Positions 21,931 through 28,776 of a DNA stretch of 32,308 nucleotides are shown in pieces. The stretch spans positions 1-32,308 of the forward strand of contig NZ_NTGZ01000062.1 in NCBI RefSeq assembly GCF_002551245.1, written 5' to 3'. The stretch's first letter is position 1. Each line of letters starts with the position of its first letter. Made by a program: the position numbers and the translations under genes. This DNA is from Streptomyces sp. rh34 (lineage in GTDB: Bacteria > Actinomycetota > Actinomycetes > Streptomycetales > Streptomycetaceae). The notes below the pieces were generated by a model, which was given only the letters and a program-made list of their open reading frames with translations, had not been told where the DNA came from and did no database searches.

Positions 21931-22803
21931 TTGCTGGAACGGCTGAACGACGCGATGGAGCACATCGAGGCGCATCTCGGTGAGCGCATCGAGGTGGCGG
22001 AGCTCGCGCGTATCGCGATGACGTCGGAGTACCACTTCCGCCGGATGTTCTCCGCGCTCGCGGGCCTCCCGCTGTCGGAGTACATCCGTCGCCGGCGCAT
22101 GACGGTCGCGGGAGCCGAGGTGCTCGGAGCCCCCGACCGGACACTGCTGGACGTGGCGGTGCGGTACGGCTACGACACGGGAGAGGGCTTCGCCCGCGCC
22201 TTTCGGGCCGTGCACGGCATCGGCCCCGGCGAGGCCCGGCGCGGCGGCGCGGTTCTGCGGTCCCAGCAACGGCTGACCTTCCGACTCGTCGTCGAAGGGA
22301 GTACGGCCATGCAGTACAAGCTGGTGGAGAAGGACACATTCCGGGTGGTGGGCAGGAAGGCCCGCGTCCCGCTCATCCACGAGGGGCCGAATCCGGCCAT
22401 CGCGGAGTTCATCCGGGGGATCGGCCGGGAGGAGCTGGACCGCATCGCGGCCCTCTCGGACCAGGAGCCGGCGGGGATCGTCGGGGTGAGCGACCAGCTC
22501 GACCCGAGCCGCGCGGAGGGCACCGAACTCGACTACTACCACGGGGTGGTGAGCGGGGCGGAGCCTCCGGAAGGCCTGGACTCCCTCTCCGTACCGGCGG
22601 GGACGTGGGCGGTCTTCACGAACGAAGGCGCGTTCCCGCAGGCCCTGCAGTACCTCTGGCGGGACGTGTTCACCCAGTGGTTCCCGTCGAACCCGTACGC
22701 CTCCCAACCCGGCCCCGAGATCCTGCGGGTGCGGCTGACGGAGGAGGGGAAGCGGGCGGAGGCGGAGCTGTGGATCCCGGTGGAGCGCTCGGCCGGTTCG
22801 TGA
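21931..22803 (+). CDS. AraC-family regulator with GyrI-like effector-binding domain
   Basis: The start is a TTG, seven bases after GGAAGGAG; no better start lies nearby. The 290-residue protein has an N-terminal AraC double helix-turn-helix (MLERLNDAMEHIEAHLGERI, VAELARIAMTSEYHFRRMFS, then DVAVRYGYDTGEGFARAFRAVHG). From about residue 125 it has a GyrI-like/AraC effector-binding domain (MQYKLVEKDTFRVVGRKARV, WAVFTNEGAFPQALQYLWRDVF, ILRVRLTEEG). This is the Rob/SoxS-plus-sensor architecture of small-molecule-responsive activators, often of drug or stress genes. It stands alone; the target and the ligand cannot be deduced. No terminator was recognised after it. Confidence 0.92.
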   Translation: MLERLNDAMEHIEAHLGERIEVAELARIAMTSEYHFRRMFSALAGLPLSEYIRRRRMTVAGAEVLGAPDRTLLDVAVRYGYDTGEGFARAFRAVHGIGPGEARRGGAVLRSQQRLTFRLVVEGSTAMQYKLVEKDTFRVVGRKARVPLIHEGPNPAIAEFIRGIGREELDRIAALSDQEPAGIVGVSDQLDPSRAEGTELDYYHGVVSGAEPPEGLDSLSVPAGTWAVFTNEGAFPQALQYLWRDVFTQWFPSNPYASQPGPEILRVRLTEEGKRAEAELWIPVERSAGS

Positions 22804-22955
22804 GCCGCTGGAACGAAATATGCGGCACGACAGAGGTTTACGGCCATGGGGCATATGCGATGCCTTAATGGTCCAGACCTATTGTGCGGCGGGGCTCCGC
22901 TCGCTAGTTTTTCCCTGGCGGCGCGCGCTGATCGGCTCGGCTCTACCCATTCACT

Positions 22956-22975
22956 GACGCACAGTCATGTGCGTC
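22956..22975 (+). promoter_or_regulatory. Inverted repeat before the 80-aa secreted protein
   Basis: GACGCAC-agtcat-GTGCGTC has perfect 7-bp arms and ends 22 bases before the start codon, just upstream of the GGAG ribosome binding site. It could be a 5' leader hairpin or an operator. Confidence 0.45.
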
Positions 22976-22997
22976 GACTGGAAACGGAGTTACCGAC

Positions 22998-23240
22998 ATG
23001 CGTCGACGTATCACCACCATCGCGGTCACTGCTGTGGCGGCGGCCGCGATGGCTCTCGGCACGGCCTCCACCGCCTCCGCGGTGGGCTCGGGTTACACGA
23101 TCCGTGGCCACTACGCGTCGCAGGCGGCCTGCCAGGCCGCGGGTGCGGCCGGCGCCGCCAACCACATCTGGAGCCCCCTGTTCATCTGCAAGCCGTTCGC
23201 GGCCAAGCCGAGCGTCTACGAGCTGTGGGTGCGCTACTGA
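22998..23240 (+). CDS. Small secreted protein with two cysteines (80 aa)
   Basis: CGGAG precedes the ATG. A clear Sec signal peptide (MRRRITTIAVTAVAAAAMAL, ending near STASA) leads to a mature chain of about 52 residues (starting VGSGYTIRGHYASQAACQAAG). The two cysteines, about 29 residues apart, could form one disulfide. Aromatic and basic residues near the C-terminus (KPSVYELWVRY) give it a compact, globular look. Similar tiny exported proteins with a SQAACQAAG-like segment occur in Streptomyces, but their role is unknown to me. A strong terminator 20 bases downstream and a leader hairpin upstream show a self-contained unit, probably highly expressed. Confidence 0.8.
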   Translation: MRRRITTIAVTAVAAAAMALGTASTASAVGSGYTIRGHYASQAACQAAGAAGAANHIWSPLFICKPFAAKPSVYELWVRY

Positions 23241-23262
23241 TCCCGCGGCGCACAGACGGGAA

Positions 23263-23312
23263 CCGCCCCGCTTCCGGCCGAGTTGGCGGCCGGGGGCGGG
23301 GCGGGGCCTTTT
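23263..23312 (+). terminator. Terminator after the 80-aa secreted protein
   Basis: 17-bp arms (23263-23279, 23288-23304) pair with two adjacent T-G wobbles around an eight-base loop and are followed by GGCC and TTTT. Confidence 0.85.
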
Positions 23313-23328
23313 CGTGTACGGGGGTGGC

Positions 23329-23538
23329 TCAGGCGGCCGCGCTGCCGTGGACGAAGGCGCTCCAGGCGGCGGGCTCGACGGTGAGGACGGGGCCGTCGGT
23401 CACCTTGGAGTCGCGGATGTGGACGGCGGAGGGGTGGGCGGCGACTTCGACGCAGGCTCCGCCGTCACCGTTGCTGTAGCTGGACTTGAACCAGTGGAGG
23501 GCTGTGGAACCGGGGGCGGGGTGTGCTGCGCGGGACAT
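23329..23538 (-). CDS. DUF397 protein (WhiJ-like module)
   Basis: The 69-residue protein has the DUF397 core WFKSSYSNGDGGACVEVA, then VHIRDSKVTDGPVLTVEPAAWSAFV, nearly the complete family. In Streptomyces such proteins are encoded next to a DUF5753 helix-turn-helix protein and, often, a SpoIIAB-like ATPase, as at whiJ and abaA; they act together in development and antibiotic control. Here the partner upstream is only a fragment, so this copy is probably orphaned. The ATG at 23538 lies inside the readthrough part of that fragment. Confidence 0.93.
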   Translation of the reverse strand: MSRAAHPAPGSTALHWFKSSYSNGDGGACVEVAAHPSAVHIRDSKVTDGPVLTVEPAAWSAFVHGSAAA

Positions 23539-23840
23539 GTCTCTCCAAGCAGTGCGTCAAGCAGTGCGTCCAGTAGCCGGGTGCTCTCCGCGACGGTGAG
23601 CGCCTGGGAACGCAGCATCCCATACCTCTGCATAAGTGCGCTGACGTCGGAGGGTTCGTCGTACAGCTCGCCGCGCAGCTGGCCGTCGATGTAGGCGAGC
23701 CCGTCGTGGTCCGGTGTCTCCAGCAGGATGAGCGGCCCCGAGAGCCCGGCGTGCCGAGGGGTGTTGCGGGGCATGATCTGGATGGTGACGAACGGCAGGT
23801 CCATGCAGCGTCGCAGGTGGAGAAGCTGCTCACGCATCAC
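23400..23840 (-). pseudogene. DUF5753 (Scr1/WhiJ-type) regulator fragment lacking its DNA-binding half
   Basis: The frame encodes the last part of a DUF5753 ligand-binding domain: VMREQLLHLRRC, LPFVTIQIMPRNTPRHAGLSG, then DGLAYIDGQLRGELYDEPSDV and ALTVAESTRLLDALL. Intact proteins are about 270-290 residues with an N-terminal XRE helix-turn-helix; here homology starts abruptly near 23867, and the divergent ATPase gene begins at 23890, leaving no room for the missing half. The 3' end is also abnormal: instead of stopping next to the DUF397 start the frame reads on for 138 bases across it, giving a Pro/Thr/Ser-rich tail. A 12-bp tandem duplication (23547-23570) lies near that junction. A truncated expressed protein cannot be excluded. 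Confidence 0.75.
23547..23570. repeat. Perfect 12-bp tandem duplication
   Basis: AAGCAGTGCGTC occurs twice in direct succession. It encodes a duplicated LDAL unit at the end of the DUF5753 fragment and keeps the frame, a recent slippage event. Confidence 0.8.
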
Positions 23841-23889
23841 TTCGGGGTCACCCTGCTGAAGCGTAGTTACACCGTGTGAGCGTGGAAGC

Positions 23890-24303
23890 GTGAACGAGAC
23901 AACTCAACTCCCGTACTACCGCGCCGCCTTCTACTGTCGTGAGCGCAGGTCGATCCCGGTCGTACGCAAGTTCACCCGCCAGGCGCTGGTCGAGTGGGAG
24001 TGCGAGAAGCGCACGGACGGCGTGCTGCTCTGCGTAACCGAACTGGCGACCAACGCGCTCCGCCACGGTGTCCCGCCGGGGCGCGGCTTCAAGGTTCACA
24101 TCTACCTGGAGCGGGTCGAGAACGCGCTCCGCGTCGAGCTGCACGACAGTGGCGGCGGTGAGGTGCGCCCGGCGGACGACCTGCCCGGGGCTGATGACGA
24201 GGGCGGGCGCGGGCTGCTGCTGGTCGCGGCGCTGGCGGACACATGGGGGGTGGGGGAGAGGAACCCCGGCAAGATCGTGTGGTGCGAGTTCAGCATCGCG
24301 TGA
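23890..24303 (+). CDS. SpoIIAB/RsbW-like HATPase (AbaA/WhiJ-locus type)
   Basis: The 137-residue protein begins at a GTG behind GGAAG. It has the GHKL ATP-binding fold of anti-sigma kinases. The N box is ELATNALRHG, the G1 box HDSGGGE and the G2 region GGRGLLLVAALAD. In Streptomyces, stand-alone ATPases of this type lie beside DUF5753 and DUF397 genes. Their role is regulatory, possibly as anti-sigma factors or partner kinases, but often unproven. It is divergent from the truncated DUF5753 fragment. The 5' part of the gene lies where the missing half of that regulator would be, suggesting a deletion brought them together. Confidence 0.9.
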   Translation: MNETTQLPYYRAAFYCRERRSIPVVRKFTRQALVEWECEKRTDGVLLCVTELATNALRHGVPPGRGFKVHIYLERVENALRVELHDSGGGEVRPADDLPGADDEGGRGLLLVAALADTWGVGERNPGKIVWCEFSIA

Positions 24304-24365
24304 CTTGCCGTTTCGGCAAGGATGTTTGTCGTTTCGGCCTCGTGGGAGCACTCTCTTCATCAACC

Positions 24366-24374
24366 GGAGGTGAT
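24366..24374 (+). promoter_or_regulatory. Very strong ribosome binding site of the flavoprotein gene
   Basis: GGAGGTGAT is complementary to the 16S rRNA 3' end over nine bases and ends four bases before ATG at 24379 (GGAGG core eight bases away). It favours this start over ATGs at 24322 and 24400. Confidence 0.7.
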
Positions 24375-24378
24375 CCGT

Positions 24379-25362
24379 ATGGAGAGCAGGAGCGACGACA
24401 TGAAGCAGCAGCGGTACGACGTGGTGATCGTGGGCGGAGGGGCGGCCGGCCTGAGCGGGGCACTGGCCCTGGCGCGGGCCCGGCGCTCGGTCCTGGTGAT
24501 CGACGCGGGCGAGCCCCGTAACGCTCCCGCGTCCCATGTGCACAACTACCTGGGCCGGGAGTCGACCCCGCCCGGCGAGCTGCTGGCGATCGGCCGGGGC
24601 GAGGCCACCGGGTACGGCGCGGAGATCGTCGAGGGCCGGGTGGCCTCGGCCGAGCGGCTGCCGGGGGAGCAGGGTTTCCGGGTGGCGACGGAGGACGGCA
24701 GGAGCGTCGAGGCGCGCAGGCTGCTGGTGACGACGGGGCTCGTCGACGAGCTGCCGCCCGTGCCGGGCCTGGCGGAGCGCTGGGGGCGCGAGGTGCTGCA
24801 CTGCCCGTACTGCCACGGCCACGAGGTGGCGGACCGCCCGATCGGCGTACTCGCCACCGGCCCCCTCGCCGTGCACCAGGCGCTGATGTGGCGGCAGTGG
24901 AGCGCGGACGTCACCCTCTTCCGCCACACGGGCCCGGAGCCCTCGGACGAGGAGTACGAGGAGCTGGCGGCCCGGGGCGTGGCGGTGGTGGACGGCGAGG
25001 TGACGGCGCTGGAGGTCGCGGACGACCGGTTCACCGGCGTACGGCTGGCCGGCGGCCGGGTGATCCCGCGCGAGGCGCTGGTGATCCAGGCGCGCTTCGT
25101 CGCGCGTTCGGCCGTACTGGAATCGCTGGGCCTGGTCCCGGTGGCACAGGAGATGGCCGGCGAGGTGATCGGCACGTACATCTCCACCGATCCGACCGGC
25201 GCGACGGAGGTCCCCGGAGTCTGGGCGGCGGGCAATGTCACCCGCCTCACCGAACAGGTCATCGGTGCGGCCGCGGCCGGCCTCCTGGCGGCAGGGGCGA
25301 TCAACGGCGAGCTGACCGCCGAGGACACCCGTAACGCGGTGGAGGCGCGGCAGCGGGTCTGA
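24379..25362 (+). CDS. Thioredoxin-reductase-like NAD(P)/FAD oxidoreductase
   Basis: The 327-residue flavoprotein has an FAD-binding start YDVVIVGGGAAGLSGALALARA, then VIDAGEPRNAPA, a CPYC motif (Cys142, Cys145 in LHCPYCHGHE) and a C-terminal FAD segment GVWAAGNVTRL. This is the layout of bacterial TrxR-like and flavin-dependent disulfide enzymes, including stand-alone oxidoreductases found in stress loci and in dithiol-forming pathways. The NADPH domain lacks an obvious GxGxxA motif (GVLATGPLAVHQALMW), so it may be a ferredoxin- or flavin-type variant rather than a classical NADPH-thioredoxin reductase. No thioredoxin gene is adjacent. Its substrate is unknown. It lies 75 bases after the HATPase gene. 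Confidence 0.88.
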   Translation: MESRSDDMKQQRYDVVIVGGGAAGLSGALALARARRSVLVIDAGEPRNAPASHVHNYLGRESTPPGELLAIGRGEATGYGAEIVEGRVASAERLPGEQGFRVATEDGRSVEARRLLVTTGLVDELPPVPGLAERWGREVLHCPYCHGHEVADRPIGVLATGPLAVHQALMWRQWSADVTLFRHTGPEPSDEEYEELAARGVAVVDGEVTALEVADDRFTGVRLAGGRVIPREALVIQARFVARSAVLESLGLVPVAQEMAGEVIGTYISTDPTGATEVPGVWAAGNVTRLTEQVIGAAAAGLLAAGAINGELTAEDTRNAVEARQRV

Positions 25363-25374
25363 GTGGGTCCGCCG

Positions 25375-25545
25375 CTACGCGAACAGGGCGGCGAGGAGGT
25401 CCCGCACCCACCCGAAGAACGTATGCGTCAGCACCGCCAGCAGCACCAGAATCCCGAGGACCACGGCAGTGACCCAGGAGCAACTGCCCCCGGGTCCCGC
25501 CGAGGGCTCGTCCCGCCCGCCCAGCTCCGCGTCGAACAGATCCAT
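25375..25545 (-). CDS. Small single-pass membrane protein (56 aa)
   Basis: The minus-strand frame from ATG at 25545 encodes MDLFDAELGGRDEPSAGPGG, then a hydrophobic segment from about residue 23 to 42 and a short amphipathic tail FFGWVRDLLAALFA. The acidic N-terminus probably faces the cytoplasm. The size and hydrophobic profile support a real gene, but I recognise no family. It ends 12 bases from the convergent flavoprotein stop. An in-frame longer version up to 25857 has no membrane or domain logic. Confidence 0.5.
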   Translation of the reverse strand: MDLFDAELGGRDEPSAGPGGSCSWVTAVVLGILVLLAVLTHTFFGWVRDLLAALFA

Positions 25546-25874
25546 GGCTCGACCCCGTCCCGCCCCATCACCCAAGCCCGGTGACCGGAGCCCCCCGGCT
25601 CCGTGGGTGAAGACTCGCACGGTCGGGAGCGGCGTGAGCAGGCGGTGCCGTACTCGGATGGGGCAGGGGAAAGTGCTCAGTCGGCTGCCCTTGACGCTGA
25701 CGCCCGTGTCGGTCCACGTCCGAGCCCGTCCGGCGTAACGCGGGCAGGTCAATCGTGCAGCTCCCGGGTGACGGGCGGGGCCCGGCGGATGTGTGAGTTC
25801 CGGTTGAGGGGATACGCGGAGGGTCCCGGCACCACGAGGGTGCATGGGCGTCGGCAACGCAAAGGGAGATTTCC
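25546..25874. other. 329-base intergenic region before the GlsB-like gene
   Basis: No convincing gene is seen on either strand. A hairpin with 7-bp arms CGGAGCC/GGCTCCG lies at 25586-25603. The right end carries AAAGGGAG, the ribosome binding site of the next gene. Promoters for both flanking genes must lie here, but none stands out. Confidence 0.5.
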
Positions 25875-26141
25875 GTGGGCATCATCGCCTGGATCCTCAT
25901 CGGCCTGTTCGCGGGGCTCATCGCCAAGGCGCTGACACCCGGCAAGGACCCCGGCGGCTGTCTCATCACGATCGTCATCGGTGTCGTGGGCGGGCTGCTC
26001 GGCGGCTGGCTCGGCAAGGTGATCTTCGGCGTCGACTCGATCGACGGATTCTTCAGCCTGTCGACATGGATCGCCGCCGTCGTCGGCTCGGTGATCGTCC
26101 TGCTCGTCTACCGGCTGGTCGCAGGGCAGCGATCGCGCTGA
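25875..26141 (+). CDS. GlsB/YeaQ/YmgE-family (transglycosylase-associated) membrane protein
   Basis: The 88-residue protein starts at a GTG after AAAGGGAG. It has three hydrophobic segments (IIAWILIGLFAGLIAKAL, LITIVIGVVGGLLGGWLG, WIAAVVGSVIVLLVYRLV) with the glycine-rich LIAKALTPGKDPGG loop of the family. These proteins are small membrane proteins induced by stress; the 'transglycosylase-associated' name has no proven activity. The catalase gene follows 143 bases later and may share stress control. Confidence 0.93.
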   Translation: MGIIAWILIGLFAGLIAKALTPGKDPGGCLITIVIGVVGGLLGGWLGKVIFGVDSIDGFFSLSTWIAAVVGSVIVLLVYRLVAGQRSR

Positions 26142-26194
26142 CGCGGCACGGAAGTCCGCCGGAGCAGTTCCTCGACGAGTCGATTCATCCAGTT

Positions 26195-26215
26195 TTGCCT
26201 ACATTGGCAGAGGGT
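26195..26215 (+). promoter_or_regulatory. Weak inverted repeat upstream of catalase
   Basis: The stretch contains TGCC-tacatt-GGCA, a 4-bp-arm dyad in a relatively AT-rich part of the catalase upstream region, about 75-90 bases before the start. It could be an operator for a redox or Fur-type regulator, but it matches no consensus clearly. Confidence 0.25.
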
Positions 26216-26284
26216 CAACAGGGCAGCCGTAGTAGGAGCCATCGCCGACACGTCTGCGGAAGACGAACAAGAGGAAGCGACGAC

Positions 26285-27808
26285 ATGACCGACACCTCGC
26301 GCAAGCCGACCACCTCCGACTCCGGCGCCCCGGTGGAGAGCGACGAGCATTCGCTCACCGTCGGCCCCGGCGGACCGATCCTGCTGCAGGACTCCTACCT
26401 GATCGAGCAGATGGCCCAGTTCAACCGCGAACGCATCCCCGAGCGCCAGCCGCACGCCAAGGGGAGCGGGGCCTTCGGCAAGTTCGAGGTGACCGCGGAC
26501 GTCTCCCCGTACACGAAGGCCGCGCTCTTCCAGCCCGGCACCACGACCGACCTGGTCATCAGGTTCTCCACGGTCGCGGGGGAGCGGGGCAGCCCGGACA
26601 CCTGGCGGGACCCGCGCGGCTTCGCGGTGAAGTTCTACACCAGCGAAGGCAACTACGACATGGTGGGCAACAACACCCCCGTGTTCTTCGTGAAGGACCC
26701 GATGAAGTTCCAGCACTTCATCCGGTCCCAGAAACGCCGGGCGGACAACAACCTCCGCGACCACGACATGCAGTGGGACTTCTGGACCCTCTCGCCCGAG
26801 TCCGCGCACCAGGTCACCTGGCTGATGGGCGACCGCGGCATCCCGCGGACCTGGCGCCACATGAACGGCTACACCTCGCACACGTACATGTGGATCAACG
26901 CCGAGGGCAAGCGGTTCTGGGTGAAGTACCACTTCAAGACCGACCAGGGCATCGAGACGTTCACGCAGCACGAGGCCGACCAGATGGCCGCCGCGGACAC
27001 GGATTACCACACGCGTGATCTCTTCGAGCACATCCGCGACGGGGAGTTCCCGAGCTGGACGCTGAAGGTCCAGATCATGCCGTACGAGGACGCGAAGGAC
27101 TACCGGTTCAACCCGTTCGACCTGACCAAGGTGTGGCCGCACGGCGACTACCCGCTGATCGAGGTCGGCCGGATGACGCTGGACCGCAACCCCACGGACA
27201 ACCACGCCGAGATCGAGCAGGCGGCCTTCCAGCCGAACAACCTGGTGCCCGGCATCGGCCCGAGCCCGGACCGCATGCTGCTGGCCCGGCTGTTCAGTTA
27301 CGCGGACGCGCACCGCCACCGCATCGGCGGCAACTACCAGCAGCTTCCCGTCAACGCCCCCGTCGTCCCGGTGAACACGTACTCCAAGGACGGGGCGATG
27401 GCGTACCGGAAGACCACCGACCCCGTCTACGCCCCGAACTCCAAGGGCGGCCCGGCGGCCGACACGGAGCGCTACGGCACCCCGCCGAGCTGGTACGCGG
27501 ACGGCGACATCACCCGGGCGGCCTACGTCGACCACGCCGAGGACGACGACTGGGGCCAGCCGGGCACCATGGTCCGTGAGGTCCTGGACGACGCGGCGCG
27601 GGACCGGCTGGTGGACAACATCGTCGGCCACCTGCTGAACGGGGTGACCGAACCGGTGCTGAAGCGGGCGTTCCAGTACTGGACGAACGTGGACGCCACC
27701 CTCGGCAAGCGCGTCGAGCAGGGCGTGCGCGCGAAGGCGGGCGAGAAGGACCCCAAGGCGGCGGAGCAGAGCAACCCGGCGCGCTCGTCGATGCAGCGCA
27801 AGGCCTGA
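26285..27808 (+). CDS. Monofunctional heme catalase
   Basis: This 507-residue cytoplasmic enzyme dismutates hydrogen peroxide to water and oxygen. All key residues are present: distal His57 in PERQPHAKGSGAFG, Asn130 in VGNNTPVFF, and the proximal heme ligand Tyr339 in RLFSYADAHRHRIGGNY. The spacings equal those of bovine catalase (His75 and Asn148). The length is that of small-subunit catalases, with no flavodoxin-like C-terminal domain. The start at 26285 follows GAGGAAG. The last 25 residues are basic and probably flexible. It stands alone after the GlsB-like gene and has its own terminator. A dedicated regulator gene such as catR is not adjacent. Confidence 0.97.
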   Translation: MTDTSRKPTTSDSGAPVESDEHSLTVGPGGPILLQDSYLIEQMAQFNRERIPERQPHAKGSGAFGKFEVTADVSPYTKAALFQPGTTTDLVIRFSTVAGERGSPDTWRDPRGFAVKFYTSEGNYDMVGNNTPVFFVKDPMKFQHFIRSQKRRADNNLRDHDMQWDFWTLSPESAHQVTWLMGDRGIPRTWRHMNGYTSHTYMWINAEGKRFWVKYHFKTDQGIETFTQHEADQMAAADTDYHTRDLFEHIRDGEFPSWTLKVQIMPYEDAKDYRFNPFDLTKVWPHGDYPLIEVGRMTLDRNPTDNHAEIEQAAFQPNNLVPGIGPSPDRMLLARLFSYADAHRHRIGGNYQQLPVNAPVVPVNTYSKDGAMAYRKTTDPVYAPNSKGGPAADTERYGTPPSWYADGDITRAAYVDHAEDDDWGQPGTMVREVLDDAARDRLVDNIVGHLLNGVTEPVLKRAFQYWTNVDATLGKRVEQGVRAKAGEKDPKAAEQSNPARSSMQRKA

Positions 27809-27836
27809 GGCAGACCACCGGGCCCCTTCCGGCAAA

Positions 27837-27878
27837 CGACAGGCCCTCACCCTTCGGCCGACGGGTGGGGGCCTGTCG
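27837..27878 (+). terminator. Terminator after catalase
   Basis: 16-bp arms (27837-27852, 27863-27878) pair with one T-G wobble around the loop TTCGGCCGAC. Confidence 0.88.
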
Positions 27879-27969
27879 CATGGCCCGAGGGGCGGCGGGT
27901 GCCGGGGGCGGGCGGAGGCCGAGCCCGTCGCCGGTTCTATGCTGGCCGCGATCGCAGGGGGGCGAAGCG

Positions 27970-28167
27970 ATGCAGCGATACGACTGGTACGGCGGCGAGG
28001 AGTCCGAGAGGAACCCGGACGCCGAGGCCGAGGGGCTGAAAGCGAAGGTGCACGCCGGCCTCGCGGGAAGTTGCGGGCTGTTGGTGCTGGTGACCGTTGC
28101 CGCGGTAGTTGCCCTGGTGGTCGTGGTGGTGGGGCCGGTCTGGATGTTCCTGCTCGGGCGCGCCTGA
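27970..28167 (+). CDS. Small single-pass membrane protein (65 aa)
   Basis: The frame encodes MQRYDWYGGEESERNPDAEA, an acidic soluble part of about 30 residues, then one strongly hydrophobic helix (LLVLVTVAAVVALVVVVVGP, extending to WMFLLG). GGGGGGCG lies a few bases upstream, and TATGCT at 27937-27942 could be the -10. No family is recognised. It sits between the catalase terminator and the convergent Nudix gene. It resembles other tiny membrane proteins of Streptomyces in form only. Confidence 0.55.
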   Translation: MQRYDWYGGEESERNPDAEAEGLKAKVHAGLAGSCGLLVLVTVAAVVALVVVVVGPVWMFLLGRA

Positions 28168-28231
28168 TGCCGCAGAGGCGGATTTCCCGGCAGCTGCCAC
28201 CAGCGGCCTGACACCCTCCGCAGGGGACCGC

Positions 28232-28705
28232 TCAGTGCTGGATCAGGCCGCCGACCGGGATGGGGGCGACGTGCCCGGAAGGCGGAAGGGCCCGCGCCAG
28301 GGCGAGCCCGACGTCCACCAGTGACGACCGGCGCAGGCGGGCGACCTCGGGCAGCGGGGTCCACACCGGCTCGACGGTGTCGCCGTTCGGCTCGGGCCGC
28401 AGCCGGCCGCCGGTGACGCGTACGCGGTAGAAGACCCCGACGTTCTGCAGCTCGGGCGCACCGGCCCGGCGGCGCTCGCCCTCCGGAACCACCCGTGAGT
28501 CCACGCCGAGCAACCGCTCGACCACAACCTCCAGACCGGTTTCCTCCGCGACTTCCCGGATCACCGCGTCGTACGGGTCCTCCGCGTGCTCGACCCCACC
28601 GCCCGGGAGGGTCCACGTCCTCTCGCCACCCGGACCCACGGCAAGCGCGAGCAGTACCCGCCCGTCCTCGATGCACACCGCGTACGCGGCCAGTCGCCGA
28701 TCCAT
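28232..28705 (-). CDS. Nudix hydrolase
   Basis: This 157-residue protein contains a full Nudix box, GGVEHAEDPYDAVIREVAEE followed by TGL (GX5EX7REUXEEXGU), coordinating the metal that cleaves nucleoside diphosphates linked to another group. YAVCIEDGRVLLALAVG and WTLPGGG precede the box and GVFYRVRVTGG follows. The substrate cannot be told; the MutT/DR1025-like length suits a general housecleaning enzyme. The ATG is preceded at six bases by TAGCCT, predicting a leaderless mRNA. It is divergent from a GNAT gene with 71 bases between starts. Confidence 0.93.
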   Translation of the reverse strand: MDRRLAAYAVCIEDGRVLLALAVGPGGERTWTLPGGGVEHAEDPYDAVIREVAEETGLEVVVERLLGVDSRVVPEGERRRAGAPELQNVGVFYRVRVTGGRLRPEPNGDTVEPVWTPLPEVARLRRSSLVDVGLALARALPPSGHVAPIPVGGLIQH

Positions 28706-28709
28706 GCGG

Positions 28710-28729
28710 GGAGGCTACCCCCGGCCTCC
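28710..28729 (-). promoter_or_regulatory. Nudix -10 element within an inverted repeat
   Basis: TAGCCT (minus strand, 28717-28712) lies six bases upstream of the ATG at 28705. It overlaps GGAGGC (28710-28715) and GCCTCC (28724-28729), perfect 6-bp arms that could be an operator over the promoter. Confidence 0.4.
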
Positions 28730-28763
28730 GGGGCCCCCTCCACCGCTCAAGATCATCGCCATG

Positions 28764-28769
28764 CAGAAT
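28764..28769 (+). promoter_or_regulatory. Candidate -10 of the GNAT gene (leaderless)
   Basis: CAGAAT ends seven bases before ATG at 28777. No Shine-Dalgarno is visible upstream of that ATG. Confidence 0.35.
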
Positions 28770-28776
28770 GACCTGT

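Noticed and set aside
23841..23890. Continuation of the DUF5753 frame into the ATPase gene as an intact N-terminus
   Set aside because: The frame stays open but has no start codon or helix-turn-helix sequence; homology stops near 23867.
26108..27850. 580-codon open frame antisense to catalase
   Set aside because: A typical high-GC shadow frame; the catalase has all catalytic residues on the plus strand.
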